A stretch of DNA of 64,000 nt, taken from positions 62,001 through 126,000 of the forward strand of contig MU278364.1 in assembly GCA_022385755.1 (NCBI GenBank), in the 5' to 3' direction. This document shows positions 21,577-34,061 of this stretch, piece by piece (the stretch's first letter is position 1; each line of letters begins with the position of its first letter). The notes under the pieces were generated by a model. It saw nothing but the letters and a program-made list of their open reading frames with translations. It ran no database searches and was not told the origin of the DNA. Source of the DNA: Trametopsis cervina. Lineage: Eukaryota > Basidiomycota > Agaricomycetes > Polyporales > Irpicaceae. The position numbers and the translations under genes were made by a program.

Positions 21577-23991
21577 ACAATGACGCCAAAGCAGCATTGA
21601 TAAGGAAATGTATAGTAATATGAAAGGAAGAGAACATCATGTCTACATCATGTAAGGTACTCCCGTTGACAAGTTGTACGACAGAATCACATTACCAGGA
21701 TGAAGCTTGCGCGTGGTCGCACGGCAGCGACAATCGATCTGAGGTCACAATTGATACCGCGGTGGAACATTGCGAACGCGCACAACCAGTGGTGCACCTA
21801 CGTGCCTAAAGACATCACGCAGCATCAAGGGTATTGAATAGATACATTTTTATCTGCTTCTATTACGACATAGAGGATCCACTAACGTGCACCACCTCGG
21901 CCTTCGAACATGAATAGGAAAGACGCATGCGCACCGGAATGTGCGTAGCCCCAGGCAACAAGCAAGCGTTCTGCCCAATTGGTGAGACAACTTGGGTTTC
22001 TGTGCCGCCCCGAGCAATGTAAGCTGCGTTTTATCTTCGCTCTGGCATTCTTCACAGCGCAATGATTTATATATGAACATGACGCCTATGCACCATCGGC
22101 GGAGAACGTTGGTAAGCGCACTATCACATGAACGTGACGAAGAAGAAATTCACCTTTGTACATGACAGTGAACGCGGACAAGTCCGATTTACAGTCCAAG
22201 GCAATATAACTTACTAACCTGGGTACGCCGAGTCTGATAACGTGTAATAGTGGCAAAGGTGTAGTTAGCATGCGGTCGTTTCGCGTTTCGGTGAACGCAT
22301 TGACCAACACTGTCTATAGGACCAAATTGTGTTGCAGCTGACACTGACAAACGAGCTGCCCCGGCGCGCCTGCGTCAGTGCAGAATCTGCTAAAATGCCA
22401 CTGATTGCCAGACATCTCGGTCTGTGATAGTCGCCGCGCCCAGACTTAGAAGGGGGATACACGGGGAAAGAGTGCCGCGGTGGCCAGCGTCCTTGTGTAG
22501 CTGATGGTCAAGGTTCACCGTCAAGAAGCGTCTCGGCTGTAGTGCGTGATGGACACGAGGGTACTAAGGTAGACGTCACTAGGAACGGGCACCCCTTATG
22601 TAAGCAGACGCCCGCCGACGTCGACGTCGACAATAGCGACGGGCACAACTCTCGGAGTGGGGAAGTAATCAATGGGGATAAGGCGTATGGACGTGTTCTT
22701 TGATTACTATTGAAGGTTTAGTCGATTCTTGTTGATAGAAAATATTTATTGACCAAAAATATTTTTCGAACTAAAACGCATTATTTCGACATTCCGAGTC
22801 GTCTGGAGCCATGTTGAAAAAATCATGGCTACGATTTGGCCGGGCGCCTGTTGGGCGCTACATTCATACCTGCCTTATATGGATAGCGGATCACGGATAT
22901 GAGCGCGGCGTGATCCGTACAGCTGACCGGCGCTGATGGACAACCGCAGCTACACGGTCACCAGATGATGGGAAAGGCAAGACCCCTCATCCCGGGGATG
23001 AGAGCTTTCTGAAACACAAAAATAAGGATTAAGTAGGAGTCACATATAATTACAGTGTTGAAAGTTCATATCTACCCGTCTATTATGACTTCAAATTTTT
23101 TTGAACTCGCGATATTGGCCGGCGCTTACAATAGACGCGCTGCTTACATAAGGGTGCCCGTTCCTAGTGACGTCTACCTTAGGTTGCATGCGCTAGGAGA
23201 GTCAGCACTGGCGTGCTCCAATATCGCCACGAAGCTCACAGTAGCTCGGAGTTTGTCAACAAGTCGAGATGCGCAGACGCATACTTTTGGAGCGGGTATT
23301 GCCGCTGATTTACCTACGCAAAGGTGAGTCACAATATCCGCTGCTGCACAATACCAATTACGACGAGGCTTCGACAGCTTCGGAGGAATGCCTGCGGGGA
23401 AAGTCATCAGTGCGGCGTGAGGATGCATGCAGAGCGAAGTCCGTAACTGTGCAGAAGCGGAGACTGAGCTGAGCATGTCTGAGCCGTATCACTGGGGTAC
23501 CTGCACTCGGACCGACAGAAACAACAACGTCGAGCAATTGAAGGGATTGAAGTGGGACATTGGTGAGACGCTCATGCCCAGACTCGGTGACGGGTTCGGA
23601 CAGGCTGACAGTACCCGATAGACGTGCTATATTGGAGACACAGATGTCTAGAAAAGGCAACCATCGTCACGAGCATGAACCGTCGTGATGTTGTCGGACA
23701 CCAACACGACCATCAAAGCGATACTTCCCAACATTGCACCTTCAATTGAGAGTGCGACTCCAGAAGCAATTCGATGACGAGTTTGGCTGTGGGTCGTTCA
23801 TCTCTTTCTCACCATCGTAAGGACCTCGTGCCTTTTGCCGCACTTTGGGCTTATGCATGTACTTGTAGGACGGCAAGGCTCCACGTCATGTGTGTATCAG
23901 GAGGCCGGCAAAATGCATAGGTTGCGGCCATAAAAGCCCTCGACAACCTTGCTACCCCAACAACCCAACTCAAGCCATTCTGTAACACACT
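21577..23991. other. Spacer between MIF copies 2 and 3
   Basis: 2.4 kb without a firm gene. It holds the 3' flank of copy 2, an A/T-rich stretch at 22735-22790, a GAGAACGTTGG segment at 22092-22102 resembling one in MIF copy 1, and from about 23590 the duplicated upstream region of copy 3. A 90-codon plus-strand ORF at 23055-23327 has no recognisable domain. Confidence 0.35.
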
Positions 23992-24619
23992 ATGCCATCC
24001 CTTGAGCTCAAGACAAACGTCAAACTTGATGATCCTAAACCTCTCATTCAAGAGCTGTCGAAAGTATGTGTTCTATATCATACCTGAAGGCAGACTCCTG
24101 AAGTCTGACCGCCGATCTAGTATGCCGCAGAGACCCTTGGAAAGCCTGAGAATTTCGTCTGTGTTAACTACTTGCACAACGAGAATATGACCTGGCAAGG
24201 CACGTTCGATCCTGCATTGCTGTTAACAATCGTACGTCTGCCCTCCGTTCATAATGTTTTGGCAGCATCTGACGGCCTGTCGCTACTCGTGCAACGTCTA
24301 CAACGTCTAGATATCTCTGGATAACCTAAGCCCAGAAGCTAACATTGAGTACAGTAAGAAGTTCTTCGACTTCTTTGAGAAGAAATTAGGCGTCCCGAGT
24401 ACTCGTGGCTACATGTGCGTAAACCGCAAATCTCGGCACCGCACAAGTCATGGTGTGCTAACTGCGGATAACTAGATCCTTCACAGATAGCGGCAGAGAC
24501 TATGTTGGGTATGTGTATTTCTTTTTGCATGTTCAGTGCAATATCAGTAGCTTATCAATTGCTTTGAACGTACTAGCTATGGCGGCACGACGATGGGCCC
24601 CCTTTTGAAGGGGAATTGA
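23992..24619 (+). CDS. MIF-family tautomerase-like protein, copy 3
   Basis: Five exons with the same intron positions as copy 2; ATG at 23992, TGA at 24619. It keeps Pro-1 (MPSLELKTNV), LGKPENF, ANIEYSKKFFDFFEKK, VPSTRGY and SFTDSGRDYVG. The last exon, YGGTTMGPLLKGN, differs from copy 2. About 130 bases of upstream DNA, including the sequence around the start codon, and about 100 bases downstream resemble those of copy 2, so the two arose by a recent segmental duplication. All exons are open and all splice sites are present, so it appears functional. A CATAAAAG box lies about 56 bases upstream. Confidence 0.8.
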
Positions 24620-25229
24620 ATGATGGGCAGGCAGCAACCAGGAAATGTACCCAGTACGAAAGAAAGAGAGTATCGTGCTTGCGCTATGTAATTTAGTTTC
24701 GTTGACAGGCTGTACAACAAATCGCATTACTGAAATGAAACACAGACGTTGCTCATCGCGAAAGACTTAGGTAGGGCTTATTTTCGCCTGGCATTATTTA
24801 CGGTAGGATAATTTGTGGATGGCTATGCCACATATTTACTGTATTGACTGAGAACGTTGGTACGTGCACCCTCAGGTGAGGAAGACACCCTCGCCATAGT
24901 ACCGTACGCTTCCGATCGTGAACTCGGTGATCATGAATGAAAGAAGAACTGCTACGCCACATCGTTAAAGGCGCCGTCTGCACTCGCTGTATATGTAAGT
25001 CCTTTGTCCGCTTCTGAGCCCCGTATTGCCGATTTCCTATAAGGCTCTCCTCTCTAACCTACTTATAATCCCTAGAACACTCTCATGTTGCCGGTGATGT
25101 CGGAGAAACCTTAGTATATAATATTCTACTCTACAGCTAGATAGGAGCAATTATATAACGCACCACGCCACGTTTGCGTCTAGTCCATCCGCAAGGGATA
25201 TACAACGATTGCAAAGTCGCCGCACAATG
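24620..25229. other. Spacer without a recognised gene
   Basis: It contains the 3' flank of MIF copy 3, similar to the region after copy 2 at 21600-21710, and a GAGAACGTTGG segment at 24851-24861 like the one at 22092. No gene is seen. Confidence 0.35.
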
Positions 25230-26541
25230 TCAATTCAACGCCTCTGCGCGTTGTCTTCCTTCTTTGAAGACCCTTTCTAACAATTCGTTGAAGCGCTTAT
25301 TATGCTGCATACTGAGCCCATGTCCTGACTTCTCCCATTCGATCAGCTCGGCTTCAGGCATACTCTCCTTGAGCCGATAGCTTCCAGTGGGTCTCACGAG
25401 ATTGTCTTCGTCGCCAGTTAGGATGAGAACTTTGGGGATACTCCTCGATATTTCGCGCAGGCGTTCGGGCGTAACATGGTGCGTGAGGGCCGCAGCCATC
25501 TGCGATACATGGCCGATGAACTTCTGTGGGCGGGTTGTCGCTATGCGTCTACGGTACACCTACACCCAAGTCAATAGTTGCATGAGACTAAGGGAGGTAG
25601 GGCGTTACCTCTAAGAGTACTTCTCGATTAGTTCGTCCTTGTGGATCATCCTCGGCTGGCAAACTAAGCCACTCGAGGGGGACAATCATTTCCAGGATCG
25701 TATGAATCTTGGTATCGATGTCCTTTATGAACATCAGCCTACGATGCGGGAGAGAATGAGTTAGCAATGCACTCAGTCATGATATGCATTGTAGCTTACC
25801 TGACTAGGGAAGCCAATCCCTTCCACTAACGGAAATGCAGATGAGCCCGTGTTCACGAAACAACCATTAGGTGCTTACCGGGGGCAAATTAGGCCACTGT
25901 CCCCCGCCCGGTGTAGTCACTATGAGGGTCAGAGATATGATACGTTCAGGAATCCTTGACGCCAATTCTAGCAATGATAAGCAGCTGTTGTAGTCATCTG
26001 GAATCATCGACGGAAACTACCTTGTGCTATCATCCCTCCGAGTGACACTCCGACAACATGTAGATCCCGGTGCTCCGCCCAGCCGACATAATTCAGTAGA
26101 GCAATTGCATCTTCCGCCATGCCGCTGGTACTACACAAGCAATGAGATAATTCAACACAGACACGAAGCGGAAACTCACGTATATGGACCCCTTGGAGAC
26201 CCGCTATTTCCAACACCTCGATTGTCAAACACAAGTAGGGAGTAAGTTGGTATCTGCGCGAAGTGCTTGACCTGCCACTCCCACGCAAACGAACTGCTGT
26301 TCAATCTGCCCTTCATGCGGTCAAACCTACCTCATTGAACAGTATTAGAGACGTCCACGCACCCCATAATGAATATTACTTTCTCTGGCCCCGTTCCGTG
26401 CTGCTCGAAGTACAAAGAATGACTTTCTAGGGGGTCATCTTTGTTCCTGATGCTGGAGACGGGGCACAAACCCTTTCTAACACAGGTAGTTGCATCAAAA
26501 ATAGTAGGGTGCTGGACCTCTTTCGCCGTAGTGTTCTGCAT
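25230..26541 (-). CDS. Alpha/beta-hydrolase fold protein
   Basis: Hydrolase of the alpha/beta fold (Abhydrolase_1 type); the substrate is not evident. About eight exons are read from ATG at 26541 to the stop at 25230. In order: KVIFIMG leading into the oxyanion region, LVFDNRGVGNSGSPRGPYT, the nucleophile elbow GVSLGG at about 26.04 kb, PERIISLTLIVTTPGGGQWPNLPP, a cap region with IHTILEMIVPLEWLSLP, VLILTGDEDNLV bearing the likely acid, and the catalytic His in SGHGLSMQ near 25.3 kb. All three catalytic residues are present, so it is probably active. An alternative upstream Met at 26658 would add a short tail. It lies between the MIF genes and a small-protein superfamily gene, so membership in an island pathway is possible but unproven. 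Confidence 0.8.
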
Positions 26542-27021
26542 TGAGGTTGTAACTACGCGGCTACGTAGCTGACCACAAGAGGAGTCGATTCCGGCACCCG
26601 GCGCTCGATACGAGTATGTAACGTGATTCAATGTGAATAGGGTGTGTCCCCACTGCATTTAATTCTTACTTACTGTACCATCAGCAGTCCGCAACGCGAA
26701 TTCTGTTCAAAAGACGAGCATCATGACGAGGGACTGTCAGATGGGAATCTGCTCCACCGCAACTCCTTATGCATAACATTGCGCACTATGTTCCTGGGGT
26801 ATCAAAGTACATAACCGCAGATAGTCCTGGGCAGCGAGCTATTGGGTATGGACTGTACCAGGAATTGAGTACTCTCACAGGGAGTACGAATAATCAGCAA
26901 CCACTAAGTAAGTAGTGGTCTCAGTGAGGTGACGAGCGACAATCATTATCATATACTCTATCCAGTCGCTATGTTGTACTCTAGCCAATCGCTGTCGTGT
27001 CCAAATTTATGTGCTTTCACA
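26542..27021. other. Intergenic region
   Basis: 480 bases that contain the promoter side of the hydrolase and the 3' side of the gene ending at 27022. No other signal is seen. Confidence 0.4.
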
Positions 27022-28122
27022 TCAAATCAAATCACTACCCACAGAGCTCCAGTGTAAGACAGGCTGCCAACTCCCCGAACTTACATGCTCTATCTTGGCG
27101 AGAAGGACATTGTCCGATTTGTAGGCCCTAAGGGCCCAAGGCGCCTGACTCGGGTCAGTTTGCTCATAGTTCGTCAAATCCTATCCAAGTGTTAGCGTTA
27201 TGGAAGAAAGACAGCTGCAGTATTCTACTTACAAGGAGCATTTGATCCACTGCAGAAGCTATCTTCCTCGCCAACTTGTCTTTGGTCAAAGGGCGTTTAG
27301 CCTGTATGTGTATTGACTGGGACCGCAGATCATAACCGGGCCACTGTTGTAACGGTTCAGGTGGCACAGATGAGCAACATATCATGGCCCACTGACATTG
27401 ACACGGCAGTAAATTTTATCTGCTAACGGAAGCTGCACATGCTCATCTCGCCATTCAGGTGGCCATTGTTGGCTCATAGCATCTTTGAGTGAGATTCCCA
27501 AAGGACAATCAGGGGTCGAAAAATCGATGGTCGGACAAGGTTGGAAAGGATTTGATGAGATATTCGCCCCAGGGTAACGGTCCTGTGGTACACGTCGATA
27601 CCGTGGTGCGGTTACGTCTGAGGACTGATTCGAGTTTGCCGGCTCCTCCTGCCAATCTATCGTCGGTGCGGTCGCTTGTAAAAGTTCCAGCTCGAGTTGT
27701 GACAGTGGAAATACCCGAAATAGGTCCTATGAGAATAAGTCGGATTGGATTCAATGGCGCTTCGTCAATGAATTAAGTCTAAATTGAGTCGAACCTGACC
27801 GTCCTCCGCCAACGCTGCACCAAGAGGGTTGGTTTCCTGTTCCTGCATTTCACGAGAACGTTAAATGATATACAGACAAAAATATACGATTACTCACCGT
27901 TGGACGCTGCCAGGAAAGAGATAGAATGACATATTGTTCAGTCGGCTCTGGGGACTGAATCGCGTTTGTCGGCTCGAAGACGTTCGTGAGCTCCGATTGT
28001 ATCGTCACCGTTGCGGTCACTTCTGGGATGCCCAGCTCAGGTTGCAGTGGCCGTGGTAATGCGCGTGATATGTCTTCCTGTGCAGACAAGTTGAGTTCAA
28101 TGGAGCAAGCTTTGTCAATCAA
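27022..28122 (-). CDS. Unnamed small-protein superfamily, long type (copy 3 of 3, 5' end unresolved)
   Basis: Function unknown. Five exons were read on the minus strand: from about 28122 (after a TTAG acceptor), a short exon near 27.8 kb with NPLGAALAEDG, a long exon from about 27734 to 27385, one with the WPGYDLRSQ block, and a last exon ending TGA at 27022. The long exon ends GISLKDAMSQQWPPEWRDE then KIYCRVN. The next has PLTKDKLARKIASAV, and the last NVLLAKIEHVSSGSWQP. These are the same blocks and intron positions as in the genes at 8360 and 12164, but the exon before GISL is much longer and of different sequence. The initiating ATG was not found with certainty; it lies upstream of 28122. 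The gene stands alone, without a short-type partner that I can see. Confidence 0.5.
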
Positions 28123-29932
28123 CTAAGGAAGACCTCGCCATTCCAGCCCAATGCTCCATCAAGAGAACCTCTCCCCTGTGCCGACATCTGGTGAGGAGGT
28201 GAAGTGAAAAGTCAAGTGTGTCAGGGGTGGTTGTGTACCTGCAAATGTTCGAAATCTCCCAGTTAAATGCGATAGGCTACAGTCATCCATCCTGAAACCC
28301 GACAATCTGTGCATAAGGTCGCCTCAGACTGCAAACAACGGGGCGGAAGATCCTGAAATGGACTTAGCTTCCTACCAGTGTGTCGATGAGCCACAATGAG
28401 CGTACACGGGATGATAATGTTTGATAGAAGACATACGCAAGCTAGGCCTAGACATGTCATCCAGACGAGAACTAAAACCCGAAAGTCGTGTGCCACTGCG
28501 AGGATATTTTAGCCCAACTTCCAATAAACCGACTTGCCGTCGAACAAGGTAGTCAGACCTACAGTGCGTCACGCAGTATAACGTCCGCATGTAGATGCCA
28601 CAATAGTTCTAATGATGGCTCAGAGCTCTTGTGAAGGTTGCCTTTCTGGATATCTCATCCGCCAGTCTTCGGTTCGTTACGTTACTTGCGCATTGGACAA
28701 CGGGCCGTGGAATGTGTGACTGACGCCCAGCTTCTGGCATTGAAAGCTGCGGCGCCAACGAAAGGAAGAATGTCCGCCGAACCTAAATGAACTCAGCTCA
28801 ATCGCAATCGTGACATAATCATGTACCCACATCTAGATGGCTTTGTGGAATCATGCAAGACCGCCTTTTGTATGAAGGTCCGAGACATGGGCCGTACACA
28901 TTGTATACCTGCTTATCGTCTAAGCGGAATCACAAACACCTCCGGGTGTCCCACGAGTGATAGTAGTGTCATTCCGATGTGATGATACGATGCGCACAGC
29001 ATGGTGGTTGTGGACCGGTGAGCTGCCTGACAGCTAGGCAAAGTGATGAGGCCGACACTCAACGAGTCTACGGAGAGTCAGACGCTTCTGGCACATAGAC
29101 GCATCCGTCTAGGTGTATCGTATTCATGTGTAGCCTGGTGTTACAGGCGCGTGAGCTTCAGTTACGTCCCTCGGAGTGAATCATTCTTACCTACGATGCG
29201 CAGCCAACCGCCAAGATGCTTCGTCTGGAAAGCTGCCTCCATGAGCCACTGAATCGTATCGATTGCCAGGTGGGCATCATGTCATCAGCAAGGATCCACT
29301 GCGAAAACGACAGTAAGGGAATATCTGGATATAGAGATCACTGTACTCATGTCCCAAGGACTAGATGTTTCAATTCATGAACGATAGTTACCGACACAGC
29401 GGATTTGTTCTAATATCCAGCTCTCCAGAAAGACGCGGCTCGTTGTCAAAAGCAAGACGTGTTTCATTCCCGGAGAACCGGAAAGCGCTTGCGAAGAGTT
29501 ATGAACAAACATCACCATGATAATCAAGTGACTACACCGCTGCGAGTCGGGTCACTTGCGGTCCCATAGTGCGGCCATTCTGGCTTAGCACCTTTGGCCC
29601 TGGGGTGAGTGTCTTGCGATGGATGGTCATACCTGGATATGAAACTTCACAAATAGTCCTGCTGCGTAATAATGGTATTAGTAACATAAAGTCACCAATC
29701 ACACACGAATCCTTGTACTGCCACAGGAAGTCAATCTACTGACACTCTTCAAGTTAATGTCTAGGGGACTGAACATAAAATTTCCAGACTCACTGTGGGG
29801 AGATGGCGAGTAGACTATAACAAAAGATACACGCAAAACGTAGGAGCAGAAAACTTCGAGAGAGCGGCTGGTCGAGATATTACGGATGACACAGTAGCAT
29901 ACAGAACAGCTGAAACCTGACAGACCACTGCT
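28123..29932. other. Right margin of the accessory island, no firm gene
   Basis: About 1.8 kb. The first bases probably hold the 5' end of the gene at 27022. A minus-strand frame at 28263-28496 encodes one strongly hydrophobic stretch (VLVLVWMTCLGLACVCLL) typical of a membrane helix, perhaps a remnant exon of a membrane protein. Other frames are short and unconvincing. Confidence 0.3.
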
Positions 29933-32900
29933 TCACGCTCTGCCTTTGCTTTTACCATTAGCCTTAGCCTTAGCCTTCGCGGGAGCCTTCTTCTTTGGCC
30001 GGTCGGAATCATCCGACTCGTTGCCCTTCGCGGTCTCGACATTTTTCTTGTCGGCTGTAGAGCGATCAATGAGTTCTACACCTACGCAGACACATGTCAG
30101 AAATCCACTTACCTCTTGCAGCCTTTCTCTCCAGTTCGTCCCAGTCTTCACCTAGGGATATTTAAATACAACACCAATTCAACAAAAGGGGCACGCACCT
30201 TCGCTCTCATCGTCGAAGTCGGACCCACTGCCTGCATCGTCACTAGCATCCGAGCCGTCATCATAATCGCTTTCGTCGGCCTCGCTCTCTGAGCTCGGAG
30301 AGTCGTCTCCCTCCGCCTCAAACTCAGACTCCGACTCTGAATCATCGTCGGCTTCGCTCTGCATGGACGCTTAGAAACAAGTTCAAGGGCAGCATGATTC
30401 GTCAGTACACACCTCATCGACAGCGGTTCCACCGAGGAAGGTCCACCCGCCTTGTTGGAAGAACTCGTATGGATCGTCGTTGATGGTTTTCATGATGGGT
30501 CCCCAGTTTAAATTGACAGGTCCCTCCGCAAGTGGTATGTCAACGGAACTGACAAAATGTTGAGATAAAAGTCATATAAAACAACATGGGACGTACTCAA
30601 GCCAATTCTTGACATCATCGAGTTGGGCGCTTGGGATAGAGTTAATGTGGAGGGGACTCTTCGTGAAATCTTTGAAGATGAGTACCATATCGAACTGCTT
30701 CAAACCAAACTGGACACGCTCCAAAGACGCAATCTCGATATCGGCAAGCGTAACCACCAGAAACGGCGGATCTGACAAATACACAAGGCATTCCGTCGTA
30801 GGTTGCAGGCGAACATTCTGGCGGATAGGAACACCTTCGAAGGAAAGTTCGCGGAAAGGAATGTCAACCTCGAGCGTATCCCCAGTCTAACATATATGTG
30901 TCAGACAATGAATATGTATTATATGAGCGTACCAACCGACTGTGAAGCGGCTTCTGCAACTTTTTCTGCAAACGCTTTGAACTCCCTGTTCAGGAGCTGA
31001 CGGCGTTTACGCTCTTGCTGCTCGAGTTCGATTTCGTCCTCGTCACCGTATCGATATTTGCGTTTGCGGTTGCCTGTTTCGTCAAACTGGACGTCTGAGG
31101 CCTCGCGGAAGAATTGTACGTCCTGAAATGACATTGAGCGCGCGGCATTAAGCACTACAAAGTGGTCATCTTACCTGTGCTTTCTTCTTTCCAATCATGA
31201 TGGGAGCCTTCAGATGAACGTGGACGATCACTATAAGCTCATGGTCGCAGGGCTGAAAGAACAGATGCTTGACATTGCTGAACAATATATCTGGAAAAGG
31301 TGGTAAAGATCAGAAACCTCAAAAAGGGGAGTAACATACCAATTTTCTGCGAGCCCATTGGTGACTGGTAGCGCAGACCATTTTGATGGATTTCGACTTC
31401 TCCTGGAAGTCGCTTACCATCCAATGCCGGACGAATGAAGACTTCAGGTAGCTTGATAGGTCGCCTGCCTTTCACTTCGACCAAGACATCTTGTTCTATC
31501 ACGTCCGCCATCTCCTTCTTCTGTTGCTCCCTCTTATTAACTTCTTTCTTCAACTCGGTAATTTGCTTGAGGATAGTGTCAAATCGATGGCCGTCAGTCG
31601 AACGATAAGTGAGAGACCGGATGAAAGTCGCATCAGGATCCTCGAAAGGCTACAGAAAGATGAGCAGTTGCAGAAATGTATGAAGGTCTGACTGACTGTA
31701 TCCTCCTTCTTGCCCGCCAGCTGTCCCGGCGTTTGGAAATTGATACGCAAGAACGTGAATTCACCCTCGTCGTTCTTACTGACGTTCTTGATAGTGTTGA
31801 TGTGGAAAGGTACTGCGAACCCGTGAATGGGAAGGATAATCGTCTGCGCTTTCCTATCTACGAATATCTGGGCACGGCTGGTCAGTGTTCACTCCTGCAT
31901 CAACAATGAGCTTGAATACCCTGATATTCTCGACCTCCTTTGGCAAGCCCGCTTCGCCCTTGTAGCTCTGGAAACGCTTCCAGGTCTTCCCTTCCTTCCC
32001 TGCTAGTCCTCCTCCACCTTCAGAGAACCTGGCTAGACCGTCTGCTTGGAGTTTCTGATGGAGCTCCCTCTGGTGGTCAGCTATTTTAGCCACAGTTGAA
32101 TGGATCAGTTCATCTTGGGCAGCGCTCCTAGTCTTGTTCCGTAACACCTTGCCGCCGGCTGTTTTGTTCTTCGCGGGAGAAGAGTTGCCATTAGCACCGA
32201 TTTTAGTCGCGGGAGCCTTCTTAGTTGGCTTCGCTACTTCGTCATCCGCATCTTGGTTAAGGAAGAACATGGTGTCTTTCACGGACTTTACCCCATACGT
32301 GAGACACGTAGCTTTCTCGCCGTTGACGACCACCGTGTCGACGAGGTGTAATGCATACCTCCATACCATAAGGATTAGCACCTGGAAGTGGACGGGAAAA
32401 CATTCAACCTACTTCTTTCCGCCCTCTTCTAGCTCTTGGAACCCAAGGGCAAGATTGAACACCATACCGTTTTTCAACTTTCTACTGTTCTTCGCGGATA
32501 GCAAGTATGCAGAGTCACGGAACTCCATGCCAATCTACGTACACTGATCAGAAACAGTTGCCGGGGATTGATCCGAACATAAGTACTCACTCCATGCCCA
32601 ACGGACTTAACGAAGTGTTTTTCTAGCTCCGGCTTCTTCTCTTTCACAAAGCTCAGCGCGTGTTGGTACACATCGCGGCCGGTGACCCCGTCCTTCATGA
32701 ATGACAGCAGCTCGCCTTGCAATGCTGTGAGGAGGTCGTAGATAGCTTCTTGTTCCTATAGCAAAAGTTGAGATCACAATAAATGCACATAACTCTTGCA
32801 TTCAGCATATGACTGACTTTGCTTGGATCCACAATGAAACTACGCCCAAGGTTTGCGCAATATCCTTTATAGCGCATACCCAAAGCAACAAGGAGAACCC

Positions 32901-34061
32901 CCTTATGAGCCATGTCATCTCCAGAAGATTCAGCACTCGATCGCAAGTCATAGCCAGTGCTGGTTGATTGAGATTGGATAATAGGAGTGTAGCAGAATTC
33001 TGTGGAAGACCAGTCGACCTTAATTTTGATTAGCTGGTGTGACAAGCATCAACGAAGGTTAACCACGCTTACATCAGTCAGGCCCTTCCCACGTTGCCAC
33101 ACCCTCATGTCCGGTCCCTTTGCGTTATCGCCTTCGCCGTAACCGAGGCGTGCCTCTATCTGGCCTGCAAATGCTTCATGTGAGATCTTTGCCTCTCTGT
33201 CGAGAATTGTTTCGAGTTTCACTGCGACATGATGGATCAACAGCGTCGAAGTAAGATTGCCCGCCGTACGGATAGCTTTCTGAACGGAATATGAGCAACT
33301 TGGGCTGCCATGCGAAACAGGGACTCACAAGTTCATCCTCATCCTTTGGAGCCATGAATGACGAAACGGCAGGCGCCATATCAACCAACTCCGGCTTCTT
33401 TGGAGAATCTGACAAGAGCTTATTCCATTCATCCACCAGTTTCCCCGTATGGGACTCCTTCAGCAGAGCCCCGACACGTAGATGAGCCGTGTAAGCTTCC
33501 AAGAATTTAGGAACGGCATCTGTTGGAGGATCTTTTGCCTTGGCTTGTGCAAGTATCTCAATAGGAACAGGCGGGCTTGCGTTCTTGATTTGCGTCAATA
33601 TCTTCGCTGTCCCGCGAGTAAGCCCAGTTGGAATACGCACTCAGGTGAGAGTACCTACCCTTTGAGGCAGAACATAGAATCAGGACACGCTTCTTCTCAA
33701 ACAAAATGAAGGTCGAAGGGAATTCGTAACCTAAAAGCCACGTCTTGCATCCCACAACATCATCAGTACTGAGAGACAAGGTCGCGATACAAGGTCGCGT
33801 TCAGCGTGGTCATACCTGGAAGGCAGTCCCTTTCCTCGTAGGTTCATCTTCGCCCGCCGGGTCGCCCGCCACCAATAACAGTGCATCCGCGTCCGCTACC
33901 GAGCCATAGTCGTCGTTTTTTCCCGCGTTCTATGTGGACAAATGCCAGATGTGTCAATAACGCCTGGCAGTATTAGCTACGGGATCCCTTACAGTCCATG
34001 CGTCAAGAATGAGCTTGAGACGCGAGTTGAGCTGCTTTGTATTCAGCTGCACCCCCGACAT
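29933..34061 (-). CDS. SPT16: FACT histone chaperone subunit Spt16
   Basis: Large subunit of FACT, the nuclear complex that loosens and rebuilds nucleosomes during transcription and replication. About 15 exons are read from ATG at 34061 ([15 protein letters not shown]) to TGA at 29933. The order is the family's: an N-terminal aminopeptidase-like domain (33.9-32.4 kb; [37 protein letters not shown]), a dimerisation domain with a Lys-rich linker (32.3-31.6 kb), the double-PH middle domain (31.6-30.6 kb; [31 protein letters not shown] and [21 protein letters not shown] text), then a long Asp/Glu/Ser tail (30.4-30.2 kb) and a basic Lys/Ala-rich end. No lesion was seen. As in other fungi the peptidase-like domain lacks obvious metal ligands. 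It is divergent, 295 bases away, from the gene at 34357. Confidence 0.95.

Noticed and set aside
22735..22790. A/T-rich stretch as a replication origin or centromere-like element
   Set aside because: Too short and without any repeat structure; simple base-composition variation explains it.
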